DNA of 41,493 nt, from positions 1-41,493 of the forward strand of contig NZ_AUJI01000043.1 in assembly GCF_000424145.1 (NCBI RefSeq), read 5' to 3'. This DNA comes from Butyrivibrio sp. AC2005 (GTDB lineage Bacteria; Bacillota; Clostridia; Lachnospirales; Lachnospiraceae). A program made the translations under genes and the position numbers. The notes below the pieces were generated by a model, which searched no databases, was not told where the DNA came from, and saw only the letters and a program-made list of their open reading frames with translations. Below, in pieces: positions 35,236 through 41,493 of this stretch. Numbering within the stretch: the stretch's first letter is position 1; the number at the start of each line of letters is the position of its first letter.

Positions 35236-35264
35236 AAGATATCACTAAAAAAGAAGATTGTCAA
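35236..35264 (-). promoter_or_regulatory. Promoter of the MATE gene
   Basis: On the minus strand TTGACA (35259-35264), a 17-nt spacer and TATCTT (35236-35241) place the transcript start near 35229, about 120 nt before the MATE ATG. Confidence 0.65.
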
Positions 35265-35312
35265 AAGTCTGGTTAATGGATATGCCCATAATTAATCAAA
35301 TTGTGAAGTATA

Positions 35313-35321
35313 TGCTATTAT
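35313..35321 (+). promoter_or_regulatory. Extended -10 promoter of the RlmI-like gene
   Basis: TGCTATTAT (35313-35321) is an extended -10 element about 70 nt before the start. No good -35 box is seen. Confidence 0.4.
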
Positions 35322-35389
35322 GTTAGGTACAGATATATTTATTTAAACAGTAACTTAAGAGGCATAGCTGTTTTTGAAAGGAATTATGT

Positions 35390-36616
35390 ATGAGTGAATA
35401 TGCAAGGATAATACTCAAAAAAGGCGAGGGCAGAATCATAAAGGCAGGCGGAGCCTGGGTTTTTGATAATGAAATAAACAGAGTGGAAGGCAGTTTTGAA
35501 AATGGTGATATTGTAGAGGTTCATGATCATGATGATTATTTCATGGGATATGGGTTTATAAATACCAACTCCAAGATTCGCATAAGGATGATGTCCAGAA
35601 GAAAAGAGCATCCTGTAAATGATGAATTATTGGAGACAAGAATCCGCAACGCATGGGAGTACAGAAAGGCAGTAATGTGCCCTGAGCAATCAGGGTATGA
35701 GACAATCTCCTGCAGACTTATTTTCGGTGAGGCGGATTTTCTTCCGGGAATTACGATCGATAAGTTTTCGGATATTCTTGTAATAGAATCACTTGCTCTG
35801 GGTACGGATCGCATGAAGGACAGAATACTTGATATATGTAAAAAGGTTCTTGCCGAGGATGGGGTAAAGATTCGCGGGATATATGAAAGAAGCGATGCCA
35901 AGGTGCGTGAGCAGGAAGGCCTTCAGAGAATAAAGGGATTTATCGGAGAGCCTTTTGACACAAAGGTTTTGATTGAGGAAAACGGGGTTAAGTATTATGT
36001 AGATGTTGAAAATGGACAGAAAACAGGATTTTTCCTGGATCAGAAGAATAACAGGAAAGCGATTGCTTCTCTGTGTAAGGGCAAGAAGGTACTGGACTGC
36101 TTTACTCATACAGGATCATTTGGTCTAAACTGTGCTAAGGCAGGAGCTAAGTCTGTGCTTGCGGTAGATGCTTCTGATGTAGGCTGCTTACAGGCTGAAG
36201 AGAATGCGAAGCTGAACGGCCTTGAGGATATCATTAAATTCAAATGTGCGGATGTGTTTGATCTTCTGCCTGACCTTGAAAAGCAGGGAGAGAATTATGA
36301 TGTTGTAATATTGGATCCTCCTGCATTTACAAAATCGAGAGCATCAATTAAGAAAGCAGTTACCGGCTATAGAGAAATAAATATACGTGGAATGAAGCTT
36401 GTTAAAAACGGAGGTTTTCTTGCAACCTGCTCGTGCTCACATTTCATGGATGAGGAGCTTTTTGCAAAGACAATAAGGGAAGCTGCACGCAGTGCCCACA
36501 AGCAGTTAAGACAGGTAGAGTTCAGGCAGCAGGCTGCTGATCACCCTATTCTGTGGTCAAATGATGCTTCTTATTATCTGAAATTCTATATTTTCCAGGT
36601 TACGGAAGAAATGTAG
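35390..36616 (+). CDS. Class I SAM-dependent rRNA methyltransferase, RlmI-like
   Basis: A 408-residue protein with an N-terminal PUA-like domain (KKGEGRIIKAGGAWVFDNEI, GDIVEVHDHDD) and a C-terminal Rossmann methyltransferase. Motifs include KTGFFLDQKNNR, VLDCFTHTGSFGLNCAKAGA, ILDPPAF at 307-313, and TCSCS at 346-350 with the likely catalytic cysteine. RlmI makes m5C1962 in E. coli 23S rRNA. The family match is good, but the target base here is inferred. The ribosome site is GAAAGGAATT. It converges with the PNPOx-like gene across a shared hairpin. Confidence 0.88.
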   Translation: MSEYARIILKKGEGRIIKAGGAWVFDNEINRVEGSFENGDIVEVHDHDDYFMGYGFINTNSKIRIRMMSRRKEHPVNDELLETRIRNAWEYRKAVMCPEQSGYETISCRLIFGEADFLPGITIDKFSDILVIESLALGTDRMKDRILDICKKVLAEDGVKIRGIYERSDAKVREQEGLQRIKGFIGEPFDTKVLIEENGVKYYVDVENGQKTGFFLDQKNNRKAIASLCKGKKVLDCFTHTGSFGLNCAKAGAKSVLAVDASDVGCLQAEENAKLNGLEDIIKFKCADVFDLLPDLEKQGENYDVVILDPPAFTKSRASIKKAVTGYREINIRGMKLVKNGGFLATCSCSHFMDEELFAKTIREAARSAHKQLRQVEFRQQAADHPILWSNDASYYLKFYIFQVTEEM

Positions 36617-36642
36617 ATCTGAAAAATTGTATTCGTTACACA

Positions 36643-36673
36643 AAATGCCTCTCCGATAGCCGGAGAGGCATTT
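36643..36673. terminator. Bidirectional terminator hairpin between the RlmI-like and PNPOx-like genes
   Basis: AAATGCCTCTCCG (36643-36655) pairs over 13 bp with CGGAGAGGCATTT (36661-36673) around a 5-nt loop. Short T-tracts follow on both strands. Confidence 0.75.
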
Positions 36674-36700
36674 CTAAATAAGTCAAATGAAATATGTTTA

Positions 36701-37093
36701 TCAGAATGTAACAACTTTGGGTGCTTCTGTAAATGATGAGAAGGTAGCTGTGGCATTCTTGAAATAGAGAACCTCAGTATTGTCATCCTCTGCTGAATAC
36801 ATGCCCTGAAGTGAGGGATACGCATCAAGCATGTGCTTTTTAGCTTCTACTCTGTCATCGCGAACCAGTTCTCCAGCAACGCGAACCCATTTGCCTTCAG
36901 CGAAGCCACAAACTTCAACCTTGGGATTTTTCTGAATCTGCTTGGAGACATCCTTTACTTTTCCTGTCTGAATATAGAGCTTATCCTCGAAAATGTCTAC
37001 GGTTCCAAAGGGACGTACTCTAGGCTGATCTCCATCAACTGTTGCCAGATAGTAAGTGCCACATTTTTTCAAAAATTCGTATACTTCCTTCAT
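36701..37093 (-). CDS. Pyridoxamine 5'-phosphate oxidase-family protein
   Basis: A 130-residue FMN-binding split-barrel protein: YYLATVDGDQPRVRPFG near the N-terminus, LYIQTGKVKDVSKQIQKNP in the middle and VRVAGELVRDD following. Members bind FMN or F420-like flavins and include nitroimidazole-reductase (NimA-like) and general stress proteins. The substrate cannot be deduced. The start has a strong AAGGAGG site. A TTGTTT/TATAAT promoter lies upstream, divergent from nudC. Confidence 0.82.
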   Translation of the reverse strand: MKEVYEFLKKCGTYYLATVDGDQPRVRPFGTVDIFEDKLYIQTGKVKDVSKQIQKNPKVEVCGFAEGKWVRVAGELVRDDRVEAKKHMLDAYPSLQGMYSAEDDNTEVLYFKNATATFSSFTEAPKVVTF

Positions 37094-37126
37094 GATATGC
37101 CTCCTTAAATAAATTGTATAAAAGAT

Positions 37127-37155
37127 ATTATAAAGATAAAATTAAGTAAAAACAA
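37127..37155 (-). promoter_or_regulatory. Promoter of the PNPOx-like gene
   Basis: On the minus strand TTGTTT (37150-37155), a 17-nt spacer and TATAAT (37127-37132) lie 34 nt before the start codon. Confidence 0.65.
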
Positions 37156-37181
37156 GCTATCATATCAGAATAGAGATACTG

Positions 37182-37187
37182 TATAAT
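37182..37187 (+). promoter_or_regulatory. -10 box abutting the nudC start codon
   Basis: TATAAT ends 6 nt before the ATG at 37194. Transcription would start at or next to the A of the start codon, giving a leaderless mRNA. No ribosome site is present. Confidence 0.5.
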
Positions 37188-37193
37188 CAATAT

Positions 37194-38072
37194 ATGATAC
37201 AGGATATTTCACCGAAGGTTTTTAATAATGTTTATAAGAAAGAGCTTCCGAATCCCCGCGATTATGTGTTTTCGTTTCGGGGAAGGGAAGTTTTGTGCGT
37301 TTTAGGGGAAGATGGAGCCGTAAGGTGCCCGAGAGTAGAAGAAATCGGAATTGATAAGCATGAGCTGATCTATCTTTTCTCAATTGATGAGGATAAATTC
37401 TTTTTACCTAAAAAAGAATATGGATTCTATATTTCAGAGATATCAGATGATAAAAGTGCATGTCATCAGTTTCATTATGAGGATATCAGGGTACTTAGAA
37501 GTGCCAGGCCGGGAGATTTGTGCTTTGCCGGAATGACAGCCTATCACCTTTATGTGTGGTACAGGGATAATAAGTATTGCGGAAGATGCGGAAGAGAAAC
37601 TATTATCCATGATGCGGAGAGAGCGCTAAAGTGTCCGGACTGTGGGAATATAATCTATCCAAAGATATGTCCTGCAGTCATAGTTGGCGTAACTGATGGG
37701 ACAAGAATAATGATGACCAGGTACGCAGGAAGACCTTATAAAGGAAATGCGCTTATAGCGGGATTTTGTGAGATAGGAGAAACTGCGGAGGATACTGTAA
37801 GACGCGAAGTCTATGAAGAAGTAGGAGTTAAGGTTAAGAATATCAGATACTTTGCAAGTCAGCCCTGGGGCTTTGATTCAAATCTTCTTCTTGGATATTT
37901 TTGCGAGCTTGATGGCGATGCGGATATAAACATGGATGAAAATGAGCTTGCAAGAGCTGAATGGGTTGAGAGAAATGATATAGGAGAGGAAGCGAAAAAT
38001 CTGAGTCTTACGGCAACTATGATGATGCATTTTAAGGAACATCCGGAGCTGTTTAATTTAAAAATTCAATAA
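37194..38072 (+). CDS. nudC: NAD+ diphosphatase (NudC-type Nudix hydrolase)
   Basis: A 292-residue protein that hydrolyses NADH/NAD+ to NMN and AMP and, in E. coli, removes NAD caps from RNA. A zinc ribbon has C129, C132, C147 and C150. The Nudix box runs from G190: GFCEIGETAED then REVYEEVGV. The NudC-specific SQPWGFDSNLL at 222-232 varies from the usual SQPWPFP. MIQDISPKVFNN looks like a proper family N-terminus and no later in-frame ATG fits, yet there is no ribosome site. TATAAT lies just upstream, suggesting leaderless translation. Confidence 0.9.
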   Translation: MIQDISPKVFNNVYKKELPNPRDYVFSFRGREVLCVLGEDGAVRCPRVEEIGIDKHELIYLFSIDEDKFFLPKKEYGFYISEISDDKSACHQFHYEDIRVLRSARPGDLCFAGMTAYHLYVWYRDNKYCGRCGRETIIHDAERALKCPDCGNIIYPKICPAVIVGVTDGTRIMMTRYAGRPYKGNALIAGFCEIGETAEDTVRREVYEEVGVKVKNIRYFASQPWGFDSNLLLGYFCELDGDADINMDENELARAEWVERNDIGEEAKNLSLTATMMMHFKEHPELFNLKIQ

Positions 38073-38115
38073 GGAACATCACTAATCCATTTTTTATTCA
38101 GAGAGGGGAAATAGC

Positions 38116-38598
38116 ATGGAAGAACAGATGCGAAAAATCGGACGTCAAATGGCAATCAGAATGGGCATACTTATGAGCTTTTGCCTTTCTCTGGTGGGAA
38201 TCCTTTCATCGGGGCACTTTACGGTACCGGGATTTATTATCAGCTTTATACTCAGCACGATAATAAGTCTTATAATAGGATTTATTATTCCCATAGGTAA
38301 GGTAACTGCGATACTGTGTGCCAGGATGAGACTTCAGAGGGGGGCTTTTGGAACCAGAGTATTTGAGAGCCTTGTTTCAAACACAATCTATACTCCTGTT
38401 ATGACACTTGTTATGGTTGCTTTTGCTTATAATATGGCGATGAGGCAAAGTGACGGAATGGCGCAGATACCTTTTGCGCCCATGTTTCTGAAATCGCTGT
38501 TTATTTGCTATGTTGTGGGATTTTTCCTGATATTTATTTTTCAACCGCTACTTCTTAAACAGCTTATGAAAAAGAACGGACCGGAGAGACCGGAATGA
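38116..38598 (+). CDS. Four-helix membrane protein of unknown function
   Basis: A 160-residue protein with four likely transmembrane helices (about 15-31, 36-63, 88-106 and 124-144) and a basic N-terminus and C-terminus. I do not recognise a family with confidence, though a DUF2798-like small membrane protein is possible. The start follows GAGAGGGGA by a suitable distance. The gene lies 43 nt after nudC and may be cotranscribed with it. It ends at a shared convergent terminator. Confidence 0.65.
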   Translation: MEEQMRKIGRQMAIRMGILMSFCLSLVGILSSGHFTVPGFIISFILSTIISLIIGFIIPIGKVTAILCARMRLQRGAFGTRVFESLVSNTIYTPVMTLVMVAFAYNMAMRQSDGMAQIPFAPMFLKSLFICYVVGFFLIFIFQPLLLKQLMKKNGPERPE

Positions 38599-38602
38599 TA
38601 AA

Positions 38603-38638
38603 AAAGTGCCTTCCTTTAGATAATGAGGAAGGCACTTT
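38603..38638. terminator. Bidirectional terminator between the membrane protein and LUD genes
   Basis: AAAGTGCCTTCCT (38603-38615) pairs over 13 bp with AGGAAGGCACTTT (38626-38638). The better T-tract is on the minus strand, after the LUD gene. Confidence 0.85.
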
Positions 38639-38652
38639 CAGATTAATTCTAT

Positions 38653-39282
38653 TTAGAAGCCCAGAGAATCGTTAACAAGGATTACATGAATTCTTCCTTC
38701 GTGCCTTGAAAATCTGGTCATGAGGAACTGACAGCAGATGGTATCAGGCGATTTGCAATCCATGCAGCTACCGGTTTTAGCACAGGGTGTTGAGAGACCA
38801 AAGCGCTGGGCATTTATGGGAGCAGCTACATTTCTTGCTCTTTTCATGGCGCTGTCCACATCAGGACATACCTTGTTCATTCCGACAATAAAAATAACCT
38901 TCCTGGGGCCCTGAGCGATAGCGGATACTCTGTTGGAGTTACCGTCAATGTTGATAAGAATGCCATCTTCAGTCATGGCGTTGGCGCTTGATAAGAATAC
39001 ATCCGCATCGTAGGTTGCAAGCATAGCAGCACGTTTATCCTCTGCAGCGTCTCTGTCTATAAAATTGTAGTCGGATGTCTTAAGCGCATCTACAAGGCCG
39101 ATTTCGTGAGCACTCATGGCGCCACCCATGGCTATGCTGCTTCCCTTTGGGATAAGCTCCAGAGCAATTTTAAGAGCTTCATCTTTGGAGCCCGCATAGT
39201 AGCCACTCATGTTTCTGGATTTTAGCCCGTCAATTATTTTTTTTGAAAGCAGACCATTTCTCTTGGTTATCATTTCGTTCAT
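38653..39282 (-). CDS. LUD-domain (lactate utilization/LutC-like) protein
   Basis: A 209-residue protein of the LUD/DUF1121 family. SIAMGGAMSAHEIGLVDAL and FLSSANAMTEDGILINIDG match the ligand-binding core, followed by VGMNKVCPDVDSAMKR. The C-terminal third has a cysteine cluster, C-x5-C-x2-C-x6-CC (CAKTGSCMDC then TICC), which may bind metal. LutC-like proteins act in lactate oxidation, but lutA and lutB are absent here, so the stand-alone role is unknown. The ribosome site is GGGAGGAG. Confidence 0.83.
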   Translation of the reverse strand: MNEMITKRNGLLSKKIIDGLKSRNMSGYYAGSKDEALKIALELIPKGSSIAMGGAMSAHEIGLVDALKTSDYNFIDRDAAEDKRAAMLATYDADVFLSSANAMTEDGILINIDGNSNRVSAIAQGPRKVIFIVGMNKVCPDVDSAMKRARNVAAPINAQRFGLSTPCAKTGSCMDCKSPDTICCQFLMTRFSRHEGRIHVILVNDSLGF

Positions 39283-39323
39283 GTGATTCTCCTCCCTGAA
39301 TTATTTGTGTACAATTAAATACT

Positions 39324-39329
39324 ATTATA
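39324..39329 (-). promoter_or_regulatory. -10 box of the LUD gene
   Basis: TATAAT on the minus strand lies 41 nt before the LUD start. A TTGTCT lies 19 nt further upstream, a loose -35. Confidence 0.4.
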
Positions 39330-39397
39330 AATCATTATCTTTTACAGAGACAAACAGAATTATTGTGAGAAAGGCGGATAGATATGGACTTAGCGTA

Positions 39398-39406
39398 TGG
39401 TATACT
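39398..39406 (+). promoter_or_regulatory. Extended -10 promoter of the TrmH-family gene
   Basis: TGGTATACT (39398-39406) is an extended -10 element 30 nt before the ATG at 39437. The -35 is weak. Confidence 0.45.
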
Positions 39407-39436
39407 CTTCCTATAAATTATTCAGGAGAAGAGATA

Positions 39437-40258
39437 ATGGTACATATAACAAATGTGACCGGTATTGAATCACCGGAGCTTTCAATATATAACGAGCAGT
39501 CAGAGGTTCAGCTCTATAGGATAAATGAGCCTGAGCCGGGGATTTTCATAGCAGAGAGTCCAAAGGTAATAGAAAGGGCTCTAGGTGCAGGGTATGAACC
39601 AATATCGTTATTGTTGGAAGACCGACAGATGAAGGGTGAAGCAACCGGTCTTTTGGAAAAGATGGATGAGCTTTCTTTTGATGTCCCTGTATATGTTGCA
39701 GATGATGCGATTCTTACTTCAATTACGGGATTTCACCTTACAAGAGGTGTTTTATGTGCCATGAAAAGAAGAGTACTTCCTTCCGTAGGGGAGGTTTGTG
39801 AAGGGGCAAAAAGAGTGGCTGTCCTTGAAAATGTGACAAACCCCACTAACGCGGGAGCAATTGTAAGAAGCGCAGCTGCACTTGGGATTGATGCCATATT
39901 GTTTTCACATGGGTGCACGGATCCTCTTTACAGGCGCGCAATAAGAGTCAGCATGGGTAATATATTTCTGTTGCCGTGGACGTTTCTGCCTGAAGAAGGC
40001 AGTATTGAGCTTATAAAAAGTCTTGGATTTTCTACAGTTGCCATGGCTCTTAGGGATGATTCCCGCTCAGTTGATGACAGAGAAATCGTATCAAAGGACA
40101 AGCTAGCAATATATCTTGGCGCAGAGGGGGACGGACTTCTTCAGGAAACCATTGATGCCTGTGATTTCTGCGTTAAAATACCCATGTCACATGAAGTGGA
40201 CTCCCTGAATGTGGCTGCTGCAAGCGCAGTGGCATTCTGGGCAATGGGAATGCACTAA
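39437..40258 (+). CDS. SpoU/TrmH-family RNA 2'-O-methyltransferase
   Basis: A 273-residue SPOUT methyltransferase. The three knot motifs are clear: NVTNPTNAGAIVRSAAALG, YLGAEGDGL and the C-terminal MSHEVDSLNVAAASAVAFW. The N-terminal 100 or so residues hold a substrate-binding domain with GIFIAESPKVIERAL. The target (tRNA or rRNA) cannot be told. ATG at 39437 is chosen because AGGAG is 8 nt upstream and a promoter element lies just before. An in-frame ATG at 39305 would add 44 residues and lies upstream of that promoter. Confidence 0.88.
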   Translation: MVHITNVTGIESPELSIYNEQSEVQLYRINEPEPGIFIAESPKVIERALGAGYEPISLLLEDRQMKGEATGLLEKMDELSFDVPVYVADDAILTSITGFHLTRGVLCAMKRRVLPSVGEVCEGAKRVAVLENVTNPTNAGAIVRSAAALGIDAILFSHGCTDPLYRRAIRVSMGNIFLLPWTFLPEEGSIELIKSLGFSTVAMALRDDSRSVDDREIVSKDKLAIYLGAEGDGLLQETIDACDFCVKIPMSHEVDSLNVAAASAVAFWAMGMH

Positions 40259-40261
40259 TCG

Positions 40262-41164
40262 CTAAAAATATTTGTTGACCTTTTTATTTATGGTGTTCAG
40301 CACATGTTTCTTATCAAGACTCCACAGAGGCTCTATCAAAAGAGCTCTTGGACCGTCACCTGTCATACGGTGGATTACAGTTTTATCCGGCAGAAGCTTT
40401 AAGCTTTCTTCCAATAGATCTGTATGTTCATCAAGGGTAAGGATGTGGAAGGGAGTTTTCTTATATTCTTCATACATCTGAGTGTCTCTGAGAATTTGAA
40501 GATTTTGAAGCTTTATTCCATCAAGTGGGGGATTTAAAGCTGATAAATAGCGGACAGTATCCAGCATATCTTCTTTTGTTTCTCCGGGAAGACCAAAAAT
40601 AACATGTACTATCACTTCTATATCGAGTTCTTTTAGATTTTGATACGCTTCTTCAAAGACCTCTAATTTGTATCCCCTGTGAAAATGTTCTGCACTTTCT
40701 TCCTTTATTGTCTGAAGCCCCAGCTCAATCCATACAGGTTTTATCTGCCGTAAGTCTTTTAGCATTTCAAGTACTTCCGGGCCAAGGCAGTCAGGACGTG
40801 TTCCTATAGAGAGAATTTCAATATCATCTCTTTTGATGGTATCCATATATAGTTCTTTTAATCCGGAAATATCTCCATATGTATTGGTATAGGACTGAAA
40901 ATATGCAATGAATTTTCCGGCGTCAGTCTTGTTTCGGATTCTCTTTTTTGCAACCTCAATCTGCTGCGAGATGGGTGCGACTTTAGCAGCAAATTCTCCG
41001 GAACCGCCTTCGGAACAAAATGTACATCCGCCCGTGAGTCTTGTGCCGTCAGACAGAATTATACTGCCATCCCTGTTTGGGCAGGTACAGCCAGAAGAAA
41101 GTGATAATCTGTACACTTTTTCGCCATATATGGATTTTAAATATTCGGAAAGTCTGATTGCCAT
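40262..41164 (-). CDS. TIGR01212-type radical SAM protein (YtqA/YhcC-like)
   Basis: A 300-residue radical SAM protein. The iron-sulfur cysteines lie in SSGCTCPNRDG and GGCTFCSEGG, the unusual spacing of the TIGR01212 family. KFIAYFQSYTNTYG, VWIELGLQT and VIFGLPGETKEDM follow. The biochemical role of YtqA/YhcC is not settled, though RNA modification has been suggested. I prefer the ATG at 41164, which has AAAGGTG 6 nt upstream. A GTG at 41233 would put the start inside the 20-bp repeats. The gene converges with the TrmH-family gene with only 3 nt between them and no terminator in that gap. Confidence 0.87.
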   Translation of the reverse strand: MAIRLSEYLKSIYGEKVYRLSLSSGCTCPNRDGSIILSDGTRLTGGCTFCSEGGSGEFAAKVAPISQQIEVAKKRIRNKTDAGKFIAYFQSYTNTYGDISGLKELYMDTIKRDDIEILSIGTRPDCLGPEVLEMLKDLRQIKPVWIELGLQTIKEESAEHFHRGYKLEVFEEAYQNLKELDIEVIVHVIFGLPGETKEDMLDTVRYLSALNPPLDGIKLQNLQILRDTQMYEEYKKTPFHILTLDEHTDLLEESLKLLPDKTVIHRMTGDGPRALLIEPLWSLDKKHVLNTINKKVNKYF

Positions 41165-41225
41165 TTTATGCACCTTTTTCATGTTTTTCTGAGGGTTGTA
41201 ATAAATATGGTGACTTGTAATAGTT

Positions 41226-41285
41226 AATTCCACTTTGTAAGAGTAAATTCCACCTTGTAGGAGTAAATTCCACGGGGTGGAGTTT
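41226..41285. repeat. Three tandem 20-bp repeats, with a fourth copy downstream
   Basis: AATTCCAC recurs at exact 20-nt spacing at 41226, 41246 and 41266. Units 1 and 2 differ at two positions (CTTTGTAAGAGTA versus CCTTGTAGGAGTA after AATTCCA). Unit 3 diverges after AATTCCAC and forms a small CCAC/GTGG hairpin followed by T-rich DNA. A related copy, AATTCCACCCCTAAGAGAGTA, lies at 41402-41422. Multiple roughly 20-bp repeats near an end are typical of IS21-family termini, so this may be the edge of an element outside the window. Confidence 0.6.
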
Positions 41286-41493
41286 TCTTTTTACAAAAAT
41301 GATGGATTTTATCCACATTTACGGCTATAATAGCACAAAAGTCGGAAAAATGCGTATGACAATCAGAAGTCGAGTTCACATTGTCCTGTTAAGAGTTAGT
41401 GAATTCCACCCCTAAGAGAGTAGGTATGAAAGTCATCCAACTACGCAGAACTCCGGCTTTTTTATTATGAAATGGAAGTTTCTGCTCCGCAGA
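41286..41493. other. Non-coding right end of the window with a possible promoter
   Basis: No gene is supported in this end segment. A perfect TATAAT at 41326-41331 with TGGATT 17 nt upstream could be a plus-strand promoter for something beyond the window. A 21-codon ORF at 41350-41415 (MRMTIRSR...) is too short and lacks a ribosome site. The final 13 bases, TCTGC-TCC-GCAGA, form a small hairpin cut off by the edge. Confidence 0.35.

Noticed and set aside
39305..39436. 44-residue N-terminal extension of the TrmH-family protein
   Set aside because: An extended -10 promoter lies inside the extension, and AGGAG precedes the ATG at 39437.
41165..41233. Upstream GTG start for the radical SAM gene
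   Set aside because: It lies in the 20-bp repeats, lacks a ribosome site and adds residues not expected for the family.
41350..41415. Short ORF of 21 codons
   Set aside because: No ribosome site and no supporting motif. It overlaps the fourth repeat copy.
41226..41422. CRISPR array
   Set aside because: The copies are contiguous, with no spacers between the first three, they differ from each other, and no cas gene is present.

Overview
The window looks like core chromosome of a non-sporulating Lachnospiraceae bacterium, close to Butyrivibrio or Pseudobutyrivibrio. This is an inference from three things: a Firmicute gene order (rqcP-divIC-tilS-hpt-ftsH), an anaerobe's gene set (class II aldolase, flavodiiron protein, hybrid kinases with SHDFRTP H-boxes, class III-type ProRS), and moderately AT-rich DNA with strong GGAGG ribosome sites. 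No prophage, CRISPR array or complete insertion sequence is visible.

Layout. 1-646 is an AT-rich leader with a TTGACA/TATCAT promoter. 647-9892 is a housekeeping block: proS, cca, an exported PEGA-domain protein, rqcP, divIC, tilS, hpt and ftsH. 10098-21131 concerns glucans and the cell envelope: an intracellular GH13 enzyme, a YfhO-type membrane protein and a 1069-residue fusion of two GT-C-like modules read rightward, then an MBOAT acyltransferase and an SGNH partner read leftward. 21333-28317 holds fba, then a tight greA, flavin-reductase-like, YdcF-like, hybrid kinase, hybrid kinase run. 28389-33561 holds an FAD oxidoreductase, a flavodiiron protein, a PfoR/EIIC-like membrane protein and a GH5 glycosidase. 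33610-41164 holds tRNA-Pro(CGG), a MATE exporter behind an attenuator-type leader, an RlmI-like methyltransferase, a PNPOx-like protein, NudC, a small membrane protein, a LUD protein, a TrmH-family methyltransferase and a TIGR01212-type radical SAM protein. The last 270 bases carry 20-bp repeats that may be the edge of a mobile element.

How the genes fit together. ProRS, CCA-adding enzyme, TilS, RlmI, the TrmH-type enzyme, RqcP, tRNA-Pro and GreA serve gene expression. DivIC and FtsH serve division and membrane quality control. The YfhO, dual GT-C, MBOAT and SGNH genes look like a set for making, glycosylating and O-acylating an extracellular polymer. The tandem kinases look like paralogues with different input domains, and no response-regulator transcription factor is nearby.

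The most interesting signals are regulatory. They are a candidate riboswitch (possibly guanidine-IV/mepA) upstream of the MATE gene, a LacI-type operator plus intrinsic terminator in the GH13 leader, an apparently leaderless nudC, a perfect 22-bp palindrome before the PEGA gene, and the terminal 20-bp repeats. All calls come from reading the sequence. No database search or folding program was run.
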